From Halothermothrix sp. (lineage in GTDB: Bacteria > Bacillota > Halanaerobiia > DY22613), in NCBI GenBank assembly GCA_016841825.1, contig JAENYK010000012.1, positions 62,001-126,000 on the forward strand: DNA of 64,000 bases, given 5' to 3'. This document shows, piece after piece, positions 1-8,892 of the stretch (positions within the stretch are counted from its first letter, which is position 1; each line of letters opens with the position of its first letter). Both the position numbers and the translations under genes were made by a program. A model generated the notes under the pieces. That model searched no databases. It was given only the letters and a program-made list of their open reading frames with translations, and was not told the origin of the DNA.

Positions 1-101
1 AAAACGGGGAGATTAGTATCGCTGGTTGGCACTATATTATTGAGACTGGTGAGGTTTTTATCTATGATAAAGAGAAAGGTTATTTCGAATTAGCCAATTA
101 A
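1..101 (+). CDS. C-terminal end of a probable beta-carbonic anhydrase (partial)
   Basis: The frame beginning at base 3 is open to a TAA at 99-101 and encodes the last 32 residues of a protein whose start lies outside the window. The tail contains GWHYIIETGEV, which resembles the C-terminal strand of beta-carbonic anhydrases (a G-x-x-Y-D/N-x-x-T-G-x-V pattern). A hairpin terminator follows at 114-165. No zinc ligands are visible because that part is missing, so the family call rests on one short motif and could be wrong. Confidence 0.45.
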   Translation, partial: NGEISIAGWHYIIETGEVFIYDKEKGYFELAN

Positions 102-113
102 AGACTAATAAAT

Positions 114-165
114 AAGCCATTGGCAGCATGATGTTAACGACACAAATCCTGCCTAATGGCTTTTT
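114..165 (+). terminator. Intrinsic terminator after the partial gene
   Basis: The arm AAGCCATTGGCAG pairs with CTGCCTAATGGCTT across a loop of about 22 nt and is followed by TTTTTG. It lies directly downstream of the stop at 101. Confidence 0.7.
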
Positions 166-192
166 GCTTTATGTATGCATATAACTTAATTA

Positions 193-280
193 AGGCTCGG
201 GCTTCAGATGGGGATTCAACTCCACCTGAAGTAGATCAAAGCAGCTCCCACTTATAGAAGTGGGAGTCATAGAATTAGAT
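193..280 (-). repeat. Dispersed repeat family 1, copy 1 (IS605-end-like)
   Basis: Read on the minus strand this begins with a TCTATGACTCCCACTTC block whose 7-bp hairpin CTCCCAC/GTGGGAG has loop TTCTATAA. A second hairpin follows (CTTCAGGTGGAG, then CCCCATCTGAAG), and the copy ends soon after GAAGCCC. The same order recurs at 25825-25937 and 42650-42761 on the plus strand. This copy lacks the final GTTCAGC hairpin seen in copy 3 and looks truncated. No transposase or tnpB is adjacent. Confidence 0.75.
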
Positions 281-378
281 ATAAAATTGTGTGATAAAGC
301 CATGAGAAAATATAGCGAATTTAGCGTAGATTAGCTTTTATTGAAAGAGAGGTAATAAAAACCGTTAGGATTCGTTAA

Positions 379-702
379 TTAGAGATCTTTGAGATGGCGA
401 TAAATGGGAGTGAACAGGTCTTCAAAAAGATTGGTTCCCCACCGGACATCTACTGCTGTTCCATCTCGTAACTCCTGAATAACAGTTAATTCATGGGTTT
501 GAGGTGAACTATGTACCCAGGTTAACTTGAATTCAGGGTTAATTTTCTGACCTTTCATTAGTTCATCCAGTAGTAATCCCAGTGCTTCATAGAGATTTTG
601 ACCAGATATGGTAGTACTGATATGGGTTTTTTCACCCTGGACTTCCATTGTGATGTAAACACCTTCATTAGATTTTTGGCATTCCAAGTTTAACAAAACC
701 AT
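379..702 (-). CDS. Conserved-looking hypothetical protein, 107 aa
   Basis: I do not recognise this family. It is a soluble, slightly acidic protein without signal peptide or membrane segment, alternating predicted strands and a helix (LYEALGLLLDELMKG). A GGAGG site lies just upstream. The three nearby ATGs are at 711, 708 and 702; only the one at 702 has useful spacing (9 nt), so I chose it, giving MVLLNLECQ as the start. It stands alone, convergent with the partial gene to its left and divergent from the Fur-regulated small gene to its right. Confidence 0.65.
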   Translation of the reverse strand: MVLLNLECQKSNEGVYITMEVQGEKTHISTTISGQNLYEALGLLLDELMKGQKINPEFKLTWVHSSPQTHELTVIQELRDGTAVDVRWGTNLFEDLFTPIYRHLKDL

Positions 703-803
703 TTCCATCATCCTCCCAACAAAAATACATTTTAAATATATGTATTAGCAAACTAAAATAAATATGAATAATGTTCTAAAAATTACGAATATACTTCATA
801 AGG

Positions 804-860
804 TTGACAAATTTGGGGGTGAGGTATAGAATTATATTTGCGATAATGATTATCAGTATC
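804..860 (+). promoter_or_regulatory. Promoter with overlapping downstream Fur box
   Basis: TTGACA at 804-809 and TAGAAT at 827-832 are 17 bp apart. At 842-860 lies GATAATGATTATCAGTATC, which matches the classical 19-bp Fur consensus GATAATGATAATCATTATC at 17 of 19 positions. The box covers the expected start of transcription, so Fur with iron should repress the small gene at 888. The same architecture recurs at 40504-40564. Confidence 0.8.
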
Positions 861-887
861 ATGATAAATATTTGGGAGGTTACAGCG

Positions 888-1016
888 ATGAAAAGTAAAT
901 TTGATCTGGTTACTGAACTGGTATCAGGGGTTAAAGGCAAAAGTAAAGAAGAACTGGAGCAGATTGCTCAAAGACTACATCAGGAGATTAATAATTTGAA
1001 TTCTCATGTTGAATAG
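888..1016 (+). CDS. Fur-box-controlled small protein, 42 aa (paralogue of 40608-40718)
   Basis: The reading frame extends upstream to 804, but that start would lie in the promoter. GGGAGG at 874-879 places the true start at ATG 888. The product begins MKSKFDLVTELVSGVKGKSK and ends in an acidic, helix-prone tail. Its homologue at 40608 shares the pattern M-(K/R)-S-K-(F/Y)-D-L-(V/I)-T-(E/D)-L-V-S-G-V-K-x-K-S-K. No signal peptide or cysteines. By size, charge pattern and Fur box it resembles the Fur-regulated basic proteins of Bacillus (FbpA/B type), which help spare iron. That is an analogy, not a demonstrated homology. A terminator follows at 1068. Confidence 0.75.
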   Translation: MKSKFDLVTELVSGVKGKSKEELEQIAQRLHQEINNLNSHVE

Positions 1017-1067
1017 GTACATATTTTGAGTAGACCAAAATAACCATAAAGCAAAATTAGAATTCAA

Positions 1068-1097
1068 AAAACAGGTCCCTGATGGGCCTGTTTCTCT
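1068..1097 (+). terminator. Intrinsic terminator of the Fur-regulated small gene
   Basis: AAACAGGTCC pairs with GGGCCTGTTT over a 5-nt loop and is followed by a pyrimidine-rich tail, 52 nt after the stop codon. Confidence 0.7.
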
Positions 1098-1282
1098 ATT
1101 TATGAGGATGACTATACCGGATAAAAATTTCTTAAAGTACTGTTTTATTGCAGGAAATATATGCCTTGATGACGAAATATTATAATGAATTTGTGGGTAT
1201 TAAGTCCTGATTTACAATTATTGGATGATGAATTTATTAGACATAATGGAATAGATAATTGAATGGAAATGGAGGAATATCA

Positions 1283-2572
1283 ATGAAAGTAGAAAAATTG
1301 GAATCAATTGATGTAAAAATAGGATTGGGTTTTAAATTAACACTTTTGTTATTGATTTTTAACTTAATATTTATGGGGTTATTATTTGCTTTAAATAGTT
1401 TTATGATAGATTTTTTTCACAATGAGACTTTGACAAATATATTTATCTTTGTCGTCTGTGCCGTTCTTTCGGGAATGAGTGCCTGGTTGATTATTCGACT
1501 TTTTTTGACTAGACCACTCGGATCTTTAATTGAGTTTGCCCAGAAAGTAGGGCAAGGAGATTTTACTTCTAGAGTAGATATAAAATCGAGAGATGAGTTT
1601 TATGCCCTGACTCAGGCTTTTCATTTGATGTGTGATAATTTGGAAACAGTAATTGGTGAGTTGAAAAAATATGCCAGTAGTTTGAATCGTTCTTTGTATG
1701 ATTTAAGTAATGGTAGTAATAATATGGAGAGTAGTTCAGAAGAGGTCGTTACTATGGTATCTAATCTGGCAGATGTAATTGCTGGAGAAAATAATCGGAT
1801 GGGTCAGATGTCGAAGTTAATCAAAGATGCTTTGAATATGACAGAAGGGATATATTCTAGCTTAAGTATGGTGGTTAAAAAAGTTGATGATACCAATCAG
1901 GTAGCTTTGAAAGGTCAAAGCCTGGTCAAAGAAGTTGAGAGAACAACTGGTGAAATGAATCAGGTTATTGGTACTCTGGAGTCTGGGATGACAAACCTGG
2001 GAGAGAGTGCCAATATTATTACTGAGGTAATGGATTTGATTACGAACATATCCCGACAGACCAATCTATTAGCTTTGAACGCAGCTATTGAAGCTGCCCG
2101 GGCCGGTGAACATGGGCGAGGTTTTGCTGTTGTAGCAGGAGAGATTCGTAATCTGGCCAATGAAACAGATAATTCCATTCATGAGATTGATAATATTGTG
2201 AGTGGAATGAAGGTTCAAATTCAAGATATGGGTCAGCGGGTTCGCAAAACTGTGAATCAGACTACCGATAATAATAAACTCGTTAATAGTTTAGTGGGTT
2301 CTTTTGAGGATGTTATTCAGGCTAATGGAGAGATCAAGGGTAAGATTGATGGAATTTATGATGCCACAGCCCAGATTGTTGAGGGGAACAAAAAAGTAGC
2401 CGTTAATCTGGATACTTTTGTTAAAGCCTCAGAAGAGACTACTGCTACTGCTCAGGAAGTGTCTGCAGTTGTAGAGGAACAGACGGAGACTATTGGTGAG
2501 ATGAATAATGCGGTTCGAAAAGTTAAAAAAGTTGCTGAGTTATTAGATCAATTTAGTGAAAAGCTGAAGTGA
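1283..2572 (+). CDS. Methyl-accepting chemotaxis protein with minimal sensor, 429 aa
   Basis: Membrane chemoreceptor that would signal to CheA/CheW. Two membrane helices (about residues 13-38 and 49-72) are separated by only about 10 residues, so there is no extracytoplasmic ligand domain; input must come through the membrane or the HAMP segment (about 72-125). The methyl-accepting domain fills the rest, with the conserved hairpin tip around [17 protein letters not shown]. The start was moved from an upstream TTG (1259) to ATG 1283, which has GGAGG 7 nt before it. Monocistronic, with a terminator at 2583. Receptors of this two-helix, loop-only type can sense membrane state or redox, but the ligand here is unknown. 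Confidence 0.92.
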   Translation: MKVEKLESIDVKIGLGFKLTLLLLIFNLIFMGLLFALNSFMIDFFHNETLTNIFIFVVCAVLSGMSAWLIIRLFLTRPLGSLIEFAQKVGQGDFTSRVDIKSRDEFYALTQAFHLMCDNLETVIGELKKYASSLNRSLYDLSNGSNNMESSSEEVVTMVSNLADVIAGENNRMGQMSKLIKDALNMTEGIYSSLSMVVKKVDDTNQVALKGQSLVKEVERTTGEMNQVIGTLESGMTNLGESANIITEVMDLITNISRQTNLLALNAAIEAARAGEHGRGFAVVAGEIRNLANETDNSIHEIDNIVSGMKVQIQDMGQRVRKTVNQTTDNNKLVNSLVGSFEDVIQANGEIKGKIDGIYDATAQIVEGNKKVAVNLDTFVKASEETTATAQEVSAVVEEQTETIGEMNNAVRKVKKVAELLDQFSEKLK

Positions 2573-2582
2573 TGAAAGAGAG

Positions 2583-2616
2583 AACCGTTTATGATCAAGA
2601 TAAACGGTTTTTTTAT
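2583..2616 (+). terminator. Intrinsic terminator after the first chemoreceptor gene
   Basis: AACCGTTTAT and ATAAACGGTT form a 10-bp stem followed by TTTTT, 10 nt past the stop codon. The 240 bases from here to rlmH show no gene. Confidence 0.85.
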
Positions 2617-2859
2617 TATCTCTATTAAATTATGTATTTTGTGGAGTGGATAACTTTTTTAAGGGGAGAGCTGCCAAATAAGCACGTAGTTCGAACGGCT
2701 GGTGCAAAACTTCTTTTGCTAAAGGATAATGTAAAACGTTGTGAAAAATTTTTTCACTATAGATTTAGCTTATTTTAAAAAAGTGCTATCTGTTTAGAGG
2801 ATAACAACTGCTAAGTCGTGTAATATATAGTATGAGAAACTCTATGGAGGTTAACGTCA

Positions 2860-3339
2860 ATGAGGATCAATATTGTAGCAGTTGGGAAGATTAAGGCAAA
2901 GTATATTAAATTGGGTATAGATGAATTTTTGAAACGTTTATCCAGATATACGAAAGTTAATGTAATCGAAGTGGGAGATGAAAAGATTCCCGCTAATGCA
3001 AGTGAGGCAGACCTGGAAGCTTTAAAAGATAAAGAAGCTGAGAAGATTTTGAAGCAAATTCCATCTAACTCCTATGTAGTAGCTTTAGACGTAGGCGGTA
3101 AGTCTTTATCTTCGGAAGATCTAGCCAGTTGGATGCAGGATCTGATGGTGCAGGGAAGAAGTGAGATAACCTTTGTGATTGGAGGAGCAGTGGGTTTGCA
3201 TCGGCGAGTAGTGAAATCTGCTGATTTTTGCCTATCGTTCTCTTCGATGACCTTTACCCATCAAATGATTAGATTGATTCTGTTGGAGCAGGTTTATCGA
3301 GGTTTTAAGATAATCAAAGGTGAACCTTATCATTTATAG
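2860..3339 (+). CDS. rlmH: 23S rRNA (pseudouridine-1915 N3) methyltransferase RlmH
   Basis: SPOUT-class methyltransferase that uses SAM to methylate pseudouridine 1915 in helix 69 of 23S rRNA on assembled 70S ribosomes. The 159-aa length is standard. The start MRINIVAVGKIK, the SAM-knot glycines in VIGGAVGLH (about 108-114), the THQM segment (133-136) and the tail GEPYH are family hallmarks. The last residue is Leu where Lys is usual (GEPYHK), a small deviation at a conserved C terminus. TGGAGG precedes the ATG. Monocistronic. Confidence 0.97.
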   Translation: MRINIVAVGKIKAKYIKLGIDEFLKRLSRYTKVNVIEVGDEKIPANASEADLEALKDKEAEKILKQIPSNSYVVALDVGGKSLSSEDLASWMQDLMVQGRSEITFVIGGAVGLHRRVVKSADFCLSFSSMTFTHQMIRLILLEQVYRGFKIIKGEPYHL

Positions 3340-3498
3340 TGCATAATAATCATCTAAGTTATAAAGGTAGTAAAACACTAACTTATCAGGTCATTTATAG
3401 AGAAAATAACGGTAGTCATCGATGAGTTATTTAAATGAGCTTATAAATGATGGAAAATTAAGTTTTAGTATAAAATATATATTTTTGGAGGGAGAATT

Positions 3499-5733
3499 AT
3501 GAAAAGAATAAATTTGAATAGAATTAATTTTAAAGTAATACTTGCCATCTTTTTATGTTCTGCAGTAATTTCTACTGCCGTGGGATATATTTCATTATAT
3601 AAGAGCAGCACTTTGATGAAAACTAATGCTGAAAAGAGGCTTCAGCTTACCGCTGAAAAAGAAGCAGAATATCTTTCTGCAGTGATGGCCAGAGCTGAAA
3701 ATGCTGTTAGTGGACTTGGAACTGCTATTAGTGCGAGTTTTGATCAGGTGGCAGCCACAGATAATAGCAGTAATTATTTTAATGAGTTTGGGAATAATCT
3801 AGAGCCAATTTTGGCTGAGTTTACCCGAATGAATAAAGGAGCGATAAATTCATACTTCTATCTAAATCCTGAGTTGGCAAATAGGCAGCAAACATTTGTT
3901 TATTCAATATTAAGTAGTAATACGAATATAGTAGAGGAAGGTGAATCAATATCAGATTCTGATACAATTTCTTCAGCAACTGTTAATGGTCTACAGAATA
4001 GCTCTTCTTCTGAGGAGAGTCAAACAGCTCAGACAGGGTCTGTCGATACTCTTGCTTCGGCAACAGTATCTGAAATACAACCTGATAGTGATATTGCTGA
4101 TGGGAATACGATAGCTTCTATAGACACTCTGATAGATATGTATGATGAGACAATTCAACAGGATAATGGTAGGTGGTCTAAAGTTTATGTTGATAAGAAC
4201 TTAAGAACTGAAATGATATCATTCAGTAAACCTGTATATCAAGGGGATACACTAATTGGTGTTGTCGGAACTGATCTTGCTTTTAACGGGTTTAGAGATA
4301 TGATTACGAAGATTCATATTTATGACAGTGGATATGCTTTTATGATGGATAAGGATTATAATTTTTTGGTACATCCCAAATATACTTCTGAGGATAATTT
4401 AGGAACTGTTGATAATGGGGGATTAAAGGGTTTGATAAGTAGCATAGATGGGAAAGATTCTGGGGTAACTGATTATACATTTATTAAAGAGAAGAGTATT
4501 ATGGGTTATGCAAAACTGACTAATGGCTATATGTTAGCGGTGACAAGTCCTCAAAAAGAGGTACTTAAAGAAATATCTACCCTTAGATTATACATATATG
4601 TGATTATTCTTGGAGGCCTATTAATTGGAATTTTGATAGCTATATATATTGGACATAAAATAACAACCCCTATTTTAAAAGCTGTAAATTTTGCGGATAT
4701 TCTTGCCAGTGGAGATCTTAAAACAGAATCCTTGAGTGTAAGAACTAATGATGAAACCGGTATTCTTACTAAAGCATTAAATAATATGCAAAATAATCTT
4801 AAAGAACTGATCAAAAAAGTTAAAGAAGTATCTAATCAGGTTACGTCTTCTTGTGAGCAGATGCTAACGTCAAGTAAAGAGATAGGAAATAGTTCTGAAG
4901 AAGTATCAAAGGCCACTCAGGAACTGTCAGCGGGAGCTGTAGAGCAGGCTGATGAGATTGTAGAAATTACAAATCAGATTGATAAACTGACAGAACATAT
5001 TGATAAGCTTGGTCGAATAAATGATAACTCTAATCAGTCCGCTGAAGCTATGAATGTAGTGGCGGGGGAAGGGCAAGTGAAGATAAACAGTGTTACAGAG
5101 CAAATGGATAAAATTGAAAAGTCTATTAAAGAGGTTGCAAGAGATCTGAACCAATTAAGTAACATAACTGATGAAATAGACTTAATTTTGAATATTATTA
5201 ATAATATAGCAAAGCAAACCAATTTACTTGCTTTAAATGCTTCTATAGAGGCTGCCCGGGCTGGTGAGAACGGAAAAGGATTTAGTGTAGTTGCAGGTGA
5301 GATTAAAGATCTGGCAGAAGAATCTTCTACTTCTGCTAATAAAATCAGAACTTTATTAGCCCAAATTAAGAATGAAGCAAAAAGTGCAAACCAAAAAATG
5401 AATGAAGGGACAACCACAATTACTGATGGAAAAACCGTCGTTACTGAGGCAAATGACTCCTTTAAGAATATTGAAAAAGCAATTGAAGTAGTCAGTGGGG
5501 GTATTCTAGAGACTAACGAAGCCTTAAAAGATGTAAAAAAACAAGCCGATATAATCGTAAAATCTGTTACTAATATTACTAATATTGTTGAGGAGAGTTC
5601 AGCAGGTAATCAGGAAGTGGCTGCTTTAGCAGAAGAACAAAATACCCTGATTGAAGAGTTGGTAAATTCAGCAGAAAAATTGACCAACACGTCCAGGGTA
5701 TTGGATAATATGATTTCTCAGTTTGAGGTGTAA
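3499..5733 (+). CDS. Methyl-accepting chemotaxis protein with dCache-type sensor, 744 aa
   Basis: Transmembrane chemoreceptor. The order is a membrane helix (about 13-33), an extracytoplasmic Cache-like sensor to about residue 355, a second helix (about 362-385), HAMP, and a methyl-accepting domain with the tip [19 protein letters not shown]. Sensor features include GVVGTDLAF and [15 protein letters not shown], typical of dCache_1 domains that bind amino acids or related small molecules. Unusual: an approximately 75-residue insertion rich in Ser, Thr, Asp and Glu (about residues 141-215) interrupts the sensor. GGAGGG precedes the ATG and a strong terminator follows. Confidence 0.93.
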   Translation: MKRINLNRINFKVILAIFLCSAVISTAVGYISLYKSSTLMKTNAEKRLQLTAEKEAEYLSAVMARAENAVSGLGTAISASFDQVAATDNSSNYFNEFGNNLEPILAEFTRMNKGAINSYFYLNPELANRQQTFVYSILSSNTNIVEEGESISDSDTISSATVNGLQNSSSSEESQTAQTGSVDTLASATVSEIQPDSDIADGNTIASIDTLIDMYDETIQQDNGRWSKVYVDKNLRTEMISFSKPVYQGDTLIGVVGTDLAFNGFRDMITKIHIYDSGYAFMMDKDYNFLVHPKYTSEDNLGTVDNGGLKGLISSIDGKDSGVTDYTFIKEKSIMGYAKLTNGYMLAVTSPQKEVLKEISTLRLYIYVIILGGLLIGILIAIYIGHKITTPILKAVNFADILASGDLKTESLSVRTNDETGILTKALNNMQNNLKELIKKVKEVSNQVTSSCEQMLTSSKEIGNSSEEVSKATQELSAGAVEQADEIVEITNQIDKLTEHIDKLGRINDNSNQSAEAMNVVAGEGQVKINSVTEQMDKIEKSIKEVARDLNQLSNITDEIDLILNIINNIAKQTNLLALNASIEAARAGENGKGFSVVAGEIKDLAEESSTSANKIRTLLAQIKNEAKSANQKMNEGTTTITDGKTVVTEANDSFKNIEKAIEVVSGGILETNEALKDVKKQADIIVKSVTNITNIVEESSAGNQEVAALAEEQNTLIEELVNSAEKLTNTSRVLDNMISQFEV

Positions 5734-5827
5734 CACAGAGGCATTAGCTCGAATCTAACTGGTTAACCTTGATAATTTTCTTTAGAAAGAGTCTTTGTTC
5801 CGCCTTGTAAAGATTGATCTGAGAATA

Positions 5828-5876
5828 AAAAGACTGTCTCAAATGGTTTCATAAATTTGAGGACAGTCTTTTTTGT
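5828..5876 (+). terminator. Strong intrinsic terminator after the Cache chemoreceptor
   Basis: AAAAAGACTGTC and GACAGTCTTTTTT pair, extended inward by TCAAAT/ATTTGA. Apart from this terminator and the promoter at 6178, I see no gene in 5734-6288. Confidence 0.88.
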
Positions 5877-6177
5877 TAGATAAGCAGCTAAGTTTAAATT
5901 AAAAGTAATCTAAACAATTATGTGTATTAAAAATATTACTATTTGGCAGCACATAACTCATGCCAATATATTAAGAGATAATAGTGACCAACAATTGGAT
6001 TGATCGGGATGGTCAGATTACTCGGGGGTTTTAATATTATAGGTAAATTCAGGTAGTGTAGGGTAAGTAGAGATAGCAGATATATGCTATCAAGCAGTAT
6101 AATAATTCAGAATTGATATAGAAGCTAACGATTTATATAAGAGCTAAGTTCAATTTGGGTGGTAGTAAGATTTCGTA

Positions 6178-6249
6178 TTGACATTGTGATGAGTAAATGT
6201 TATAATTTAAACAAGTGATTAAAACAATTGTTTAAATCATTTGTTTAAA
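6178..6249 (+). promoter_or_regulatory. Promoter and 44-bp palindromic operator of the TetR gene
   Basis: TTGACA (6178-6183) and TATAAT (6201-6206) are exactly 17 bp apart. Starting on the last base of the -10 element, a near-perfect 44-bp palindrome occupies 6206-6249: two 22-bp arms with two mismatches, each built from TTTAAACAA-like half-sites. Position over the transcription start implies repression, most simply autoregulation by the TetR protein at 6289. Confidence 0.8.
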
Positions 6250-6288
6250 TTATATACTGGATAATTAAGCAGAAAGGGGTTACTGACG

Positions 6289-6882
6289 ATGACTTTAGAA
6301 GAAAAGTCGATGCGGGAGAGAATAATTATTGCCACAATAGAGTGTATCGAGACAGAGAATATAAATAATGTTACTATTCGTAAAATTGCTAAGCTAGCTG
6401 ATGTTAATAGTGCTTCGATTAATTATTATTTTGGGAGTAAGAAAAACTTATTAGATGAGACAATTAGTTTTAGTATGAAACAGGCTTTCAATGATTTTGA
6501 TGATATTATTAAAGATCCAGACACTGATCTGCCCTCTTGTTTAAAACTGTATTTATATCATTACATAGAAGGTTTGTTTCGATATCCAGCAATTAGCAAA
6601 ATGCATTTATATGATCCATTTAATGCTAATGATTATGATGGTATAGGAATAAAGTATTTCAATGAGTTTTTAAATGAGTTTTTCAGACGCTATGGGAGAA
6701 ATCTTTCTTACCCGAATGAAGAGAAAGAGATCTTAAAATTAAAAATCGTACACGCTTTTTCTGCTGTGCTGTTTATTGGCATTTTTCCCCGGGCTTATGA
6801 TAATTTTATCTCTTATGATTTTAGTCAAATGGAGAGCCAGAAACTATATGTCGATAAATTAGTCGATCAACTTTTCAAATAG
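6289..6882 (+). CDS. TetR/AcrR-family transcriptional regulator, 197 aa
   Basis: The N-terminal 50 residues form a TetR helix-turn-helix (TIRKIAKLADVNSASINYYFGSKKNLLDE), and the remainder is a variable ligand-binding helical domain. A long palindrome overlaps its own promoter, so it is probably a self-repressor. It is followed by two small membrane protein genes and, after a terminator, an ABC exporter, a common arrangement for regulators of efflux. The ligand is unknown. Ribosome site AAGGGG lies about 9 nt upstream. Confidence 0.93.
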   Translation: MTLEEKSMRERIIIATIECIETENINNVTIRKIAKLADVNSASINYYFGSKKNLLDETISFSMKQAFNDFDDIIKDPDTDLPSCLKLYLYHYIEGLFRYPAISKMHLYDPFNANDYDGIGIKYFNEFLNEFFRRYGRNLSYPNEEKEILKLKIVHAFSAVLFIGIFPRAYDNFISYDFSQMESQKLYVDKLVDQLFK

Positions 6883-6924
6883 TTATGTTTAATATTAAAA
6901 TATATCATAAAGGAGGAACGGGAA

Positions 6925-7086
6925 TTGTTTGATGTTGTAATTGGTAATTGGGTATGGTATGTAGGGGCTTCTATTCTGATTCTACTGGGAATATTCTGTT
7001 TTGTTTATTTCCGGGTAAAGAAAACAATTGAAACGGTTTATTTACTTGGACGACTGTTATCTCAATTTAAAGGTTCTGATTTTTGA
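6925..7086 (+). CDS. Small single-pass membrane protein, 53 aa
   Basis: A small open frame starting at TTG 6925, with a perfect AAGGAGG at 6911-6917. Residues about 8-32 form one hydrophobic helix (WYVGASILILLGIFCFVYF), followed by a basic then amphipathic tail ending in LGRLLSQFKGSDF. It lies 42 nt after the TetR gene without an intervening terminator, so it is probably co-transcribed. No family recognised; small one-helix proteins of this type often assist a transporter or sensor. Confidence 0.55.
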   Translation: MFDVVIGNWVWYVGASILILLGIFCFVYFRVKKTIETVYLLGRLLSQFKGSDF

Positions 7087-7177
7087 AAAACCGGAGTCAG
7101 CTGTTATGCTTAATAGGAATATAAAACAGATATGCTGAAGATACTATTGGTATTACCAATGCAAAGGAGAAGAGTTA

Positions 7178-7618
7178 ATGAATCGGGTATATAAAGGATT
7201 GATAGCAGGAATGGTTGGAGCGGTTTTTATGCATATAATCAATCTGGCTTTTTATTATTTAAATATCGTTGAGATTCGGTTTATTGACTGGGGAGGATTT
7301 GTTTTTCTGGGTAGAGTTCCCCATACTTTAGCGGAATCAATTTATGGATTAATTATTCATCTTTTCTGGACTGGTTTAATGGGTGTTTTTCTGAGTTACT
7401 TACTTTCCGATGTTAATTCCAGATTTTCTTTATTGATCGGGGCTTTATATGCTTTTTTTATTACTTTTGTGTTTAGAGTTGTGTTGATCTTATATAAGAT
7501 TCCTATTTTTTCAGAGGTCTCTGTTACTACTAATCTCTTGAATACAGCCGTTGCCTTTATCTGGGGTTTATTGGCTGGAGAGGTATTTTTCCGACTGAAT
7601 ACACGGAGTAAACTATAA
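7178..7618 (+). CDS. Four-helix integral membrane protein, 146 aa, unknown function
   Basis: Hydrophobic protein with about four membrane helices (approximately 5-28, 55-78, 83-106 and 118-140). A loop contains FIDWGGFVFLGRVPH between helices 1 and 2. AAAGGAG precedes the ATG. The gene is probably the third of a TetR-controlled operon and ends just before a terminator. I do not recognise the family with confidence; similar proteins occur as uncharacterised membrane proteins in Firmicutes. Confidence 0.7.
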   Translation: MNRVYKGLIAGMVGAVFMHIINLAFYYLNIVEIRFIDWGGFVFLGRVPHTLAESIYGLIIHLFWTGLMGVFLSYLLSDVNSRFSLLIGALYAFFITFVFRVVLILYKIPIFSEVSVTTNLLNTAVAFIWGLLAGEVFFRLNTRSKL

Positions 7619-7636
7619 GTTAGATAAATTTTATTC

Positions 7637-7667
7637 AGAGAAGCTGGCTAGAGGTCAGCTTTTTTGT
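7637..7667 (+). terminator. Intrinsic terminator of the TetR operon
   Basis: An AAGCTG arm pairs with CAGCTT around a short loop and is followed by TTTTT, just downstream of the stop at 7618. Confidence 0.7.
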
Positions 7668-7724
7668 TAACTGTTTGAATCTACAAATCTTTCTATCCTC
7701 AGTTATAACAACTGGCAGAAGCGT

Positions 7725-7753
7725 TTGGCTTTTCACTAAAAATCGGTTATAAT
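7725..7753 (+). promoter_or_regulatory. Candidate promoter of the ABC exporter operon
   Basis: TTGGCT (7725-7730) and TATAAT (7748-7753) are 17 bp apart. If used, it leaves an untranslated leader of about 240 nt before the ATG at 7999, including a small CACTTT/AAAGTG hairpin near 7870. No known riboswitch was recognised in that leader. Confidence 0.5.
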
Positions 7754-7998
7754 ATAGTTTAATAAGGATGAGATATATTTTATTAACCTGGTAGTTGATC
7801 GAATGATATTAGTTTGATAGAAGTGTAAGATGAAGACTTTACAGAATGCTGCTTAAAAGCCCGCTACCCACTTTCCGAAAAGTGAAAGGCTATTTGAACA
7901 TGTATATGAAAATGTTTGCTTTGGCAGCAAAAGGAGCAGTACTTTCTATAAGATAAATAAAAGATAAATAAAATTAATTTAAATGTTGGGAGGTTATT

Positions 7999-8892
7999 AT
8001 GATGATAGTTGTGAAAAACTTAACGCAAATTTATAAGAGTGGCAAAGGTATTTTTGATCTCGATTTTTCAATTAAAGAAGGTGAGGCATTTGGCTATCTG
8101 GGGCCAAATGGAGCAGGCAAAACAACGACTATTAGAAATCTGTTAGGTTTTGCCAATGCGACGAAAGGTGATGCCAAAATCAATGGATTGGACTGTAGAA
8201 AGGATGCGGCAAAAATCCAGAATAGTATTGGTTATCTACCAGGTGAGATTGCGTTTTTTGATAATATGAGCGGTATGGAATTTTTAAAATTCATGGGTGA
8301 AATGCGTCATGTAACAGATTTTTCTATCCGTGACGATCTTATTGAACGTCTGGAATTAGATTTACATGGAAAGATTAGAAAAATGTCAAAAGGAATGAAA
8401 CAAAAACTGGCAATTATTACAGCATTTATGCATGATCCGCAAGTGTATATTTTGGACGAACCAACCAGTGGGCTCGATCCTTTAATGCAAAATATATTTA
8501 TGGATTTGCTGGAGAATGAAAAATCCAGAGGGAAAACGATTATGATGTCCTCACATATCTTTGAAAAAGTTCAGAAAGTATGTGATCGGGCTGGTATTAT
8601 TAAAGATGGAAGAATTGTTGCAGTTGAGGATATCCACTCTTTAAATGCGCTAAAGCAAAAAGCATATATTGTAACCTTTCAGGATCCAACAGATATTGAA
8701 AAGCTCAACAATACTAATCTTACTATTGAGAAAATATCTAGTCGGCAAGTACGGATTAAAGTGAATCAGAACTACACAAATTTTTTTGAAACTCTGGCAA
8801 AATGCAGTGTTATCGGCCTTGATTCCGAACAGCTATCTATAGAAGATATCTTCATGAAATACTATGGGAAGGTGGGGGATTCTAATGAATAA
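7999..8892 (+). CDS. ABC transporter ATP-binding protein, 297 aa
   Basis: ATPase of an ABC-2-type exporter. Walker A is GPNGAGKTT (about 35-43), the signature is MSKGMKQKL (about 134-142) instead of the usual LSGGxxQR, and Walker B with the following loop is VYILDEPTSGLDP. The C-terminal extension of about 80 residues is typical of drug or bacteriocin-resistance exporters of this family. GGGAGG precedes two adjacent ATGs (7999, 8002). It overlaps the permease gene by 8 nt, so the two are translationally coupled. Substrate unknown. Confidence 0.93.
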   Translation: MMIVVKNLTQIYKSGKGIFDLDFSIKEGEAFGYLGPNGAGKTTTIRNLLGFANATKGDAKINGLDCRKDAAKIQNSIGYLPGEIAFFDNMSGMEFLKFMGEMRHVTDFSIRDDLIERLELDLHGKIRKMSKGMKQKLAIITAFMHDPQVYILDEPTSGLDPLMQNIFMDLLENEKSRGKTIMMSSHIFEKVQKVCDRAGIIKDGRIVAVEDIHSLNALKQKAYIVTFQDPTDIEKLNNTNLTIEKISSRQVRIKVNQNYTNFFETLAKCSVIGLDSEQLSIEDIFMKYYGKVGDSNE

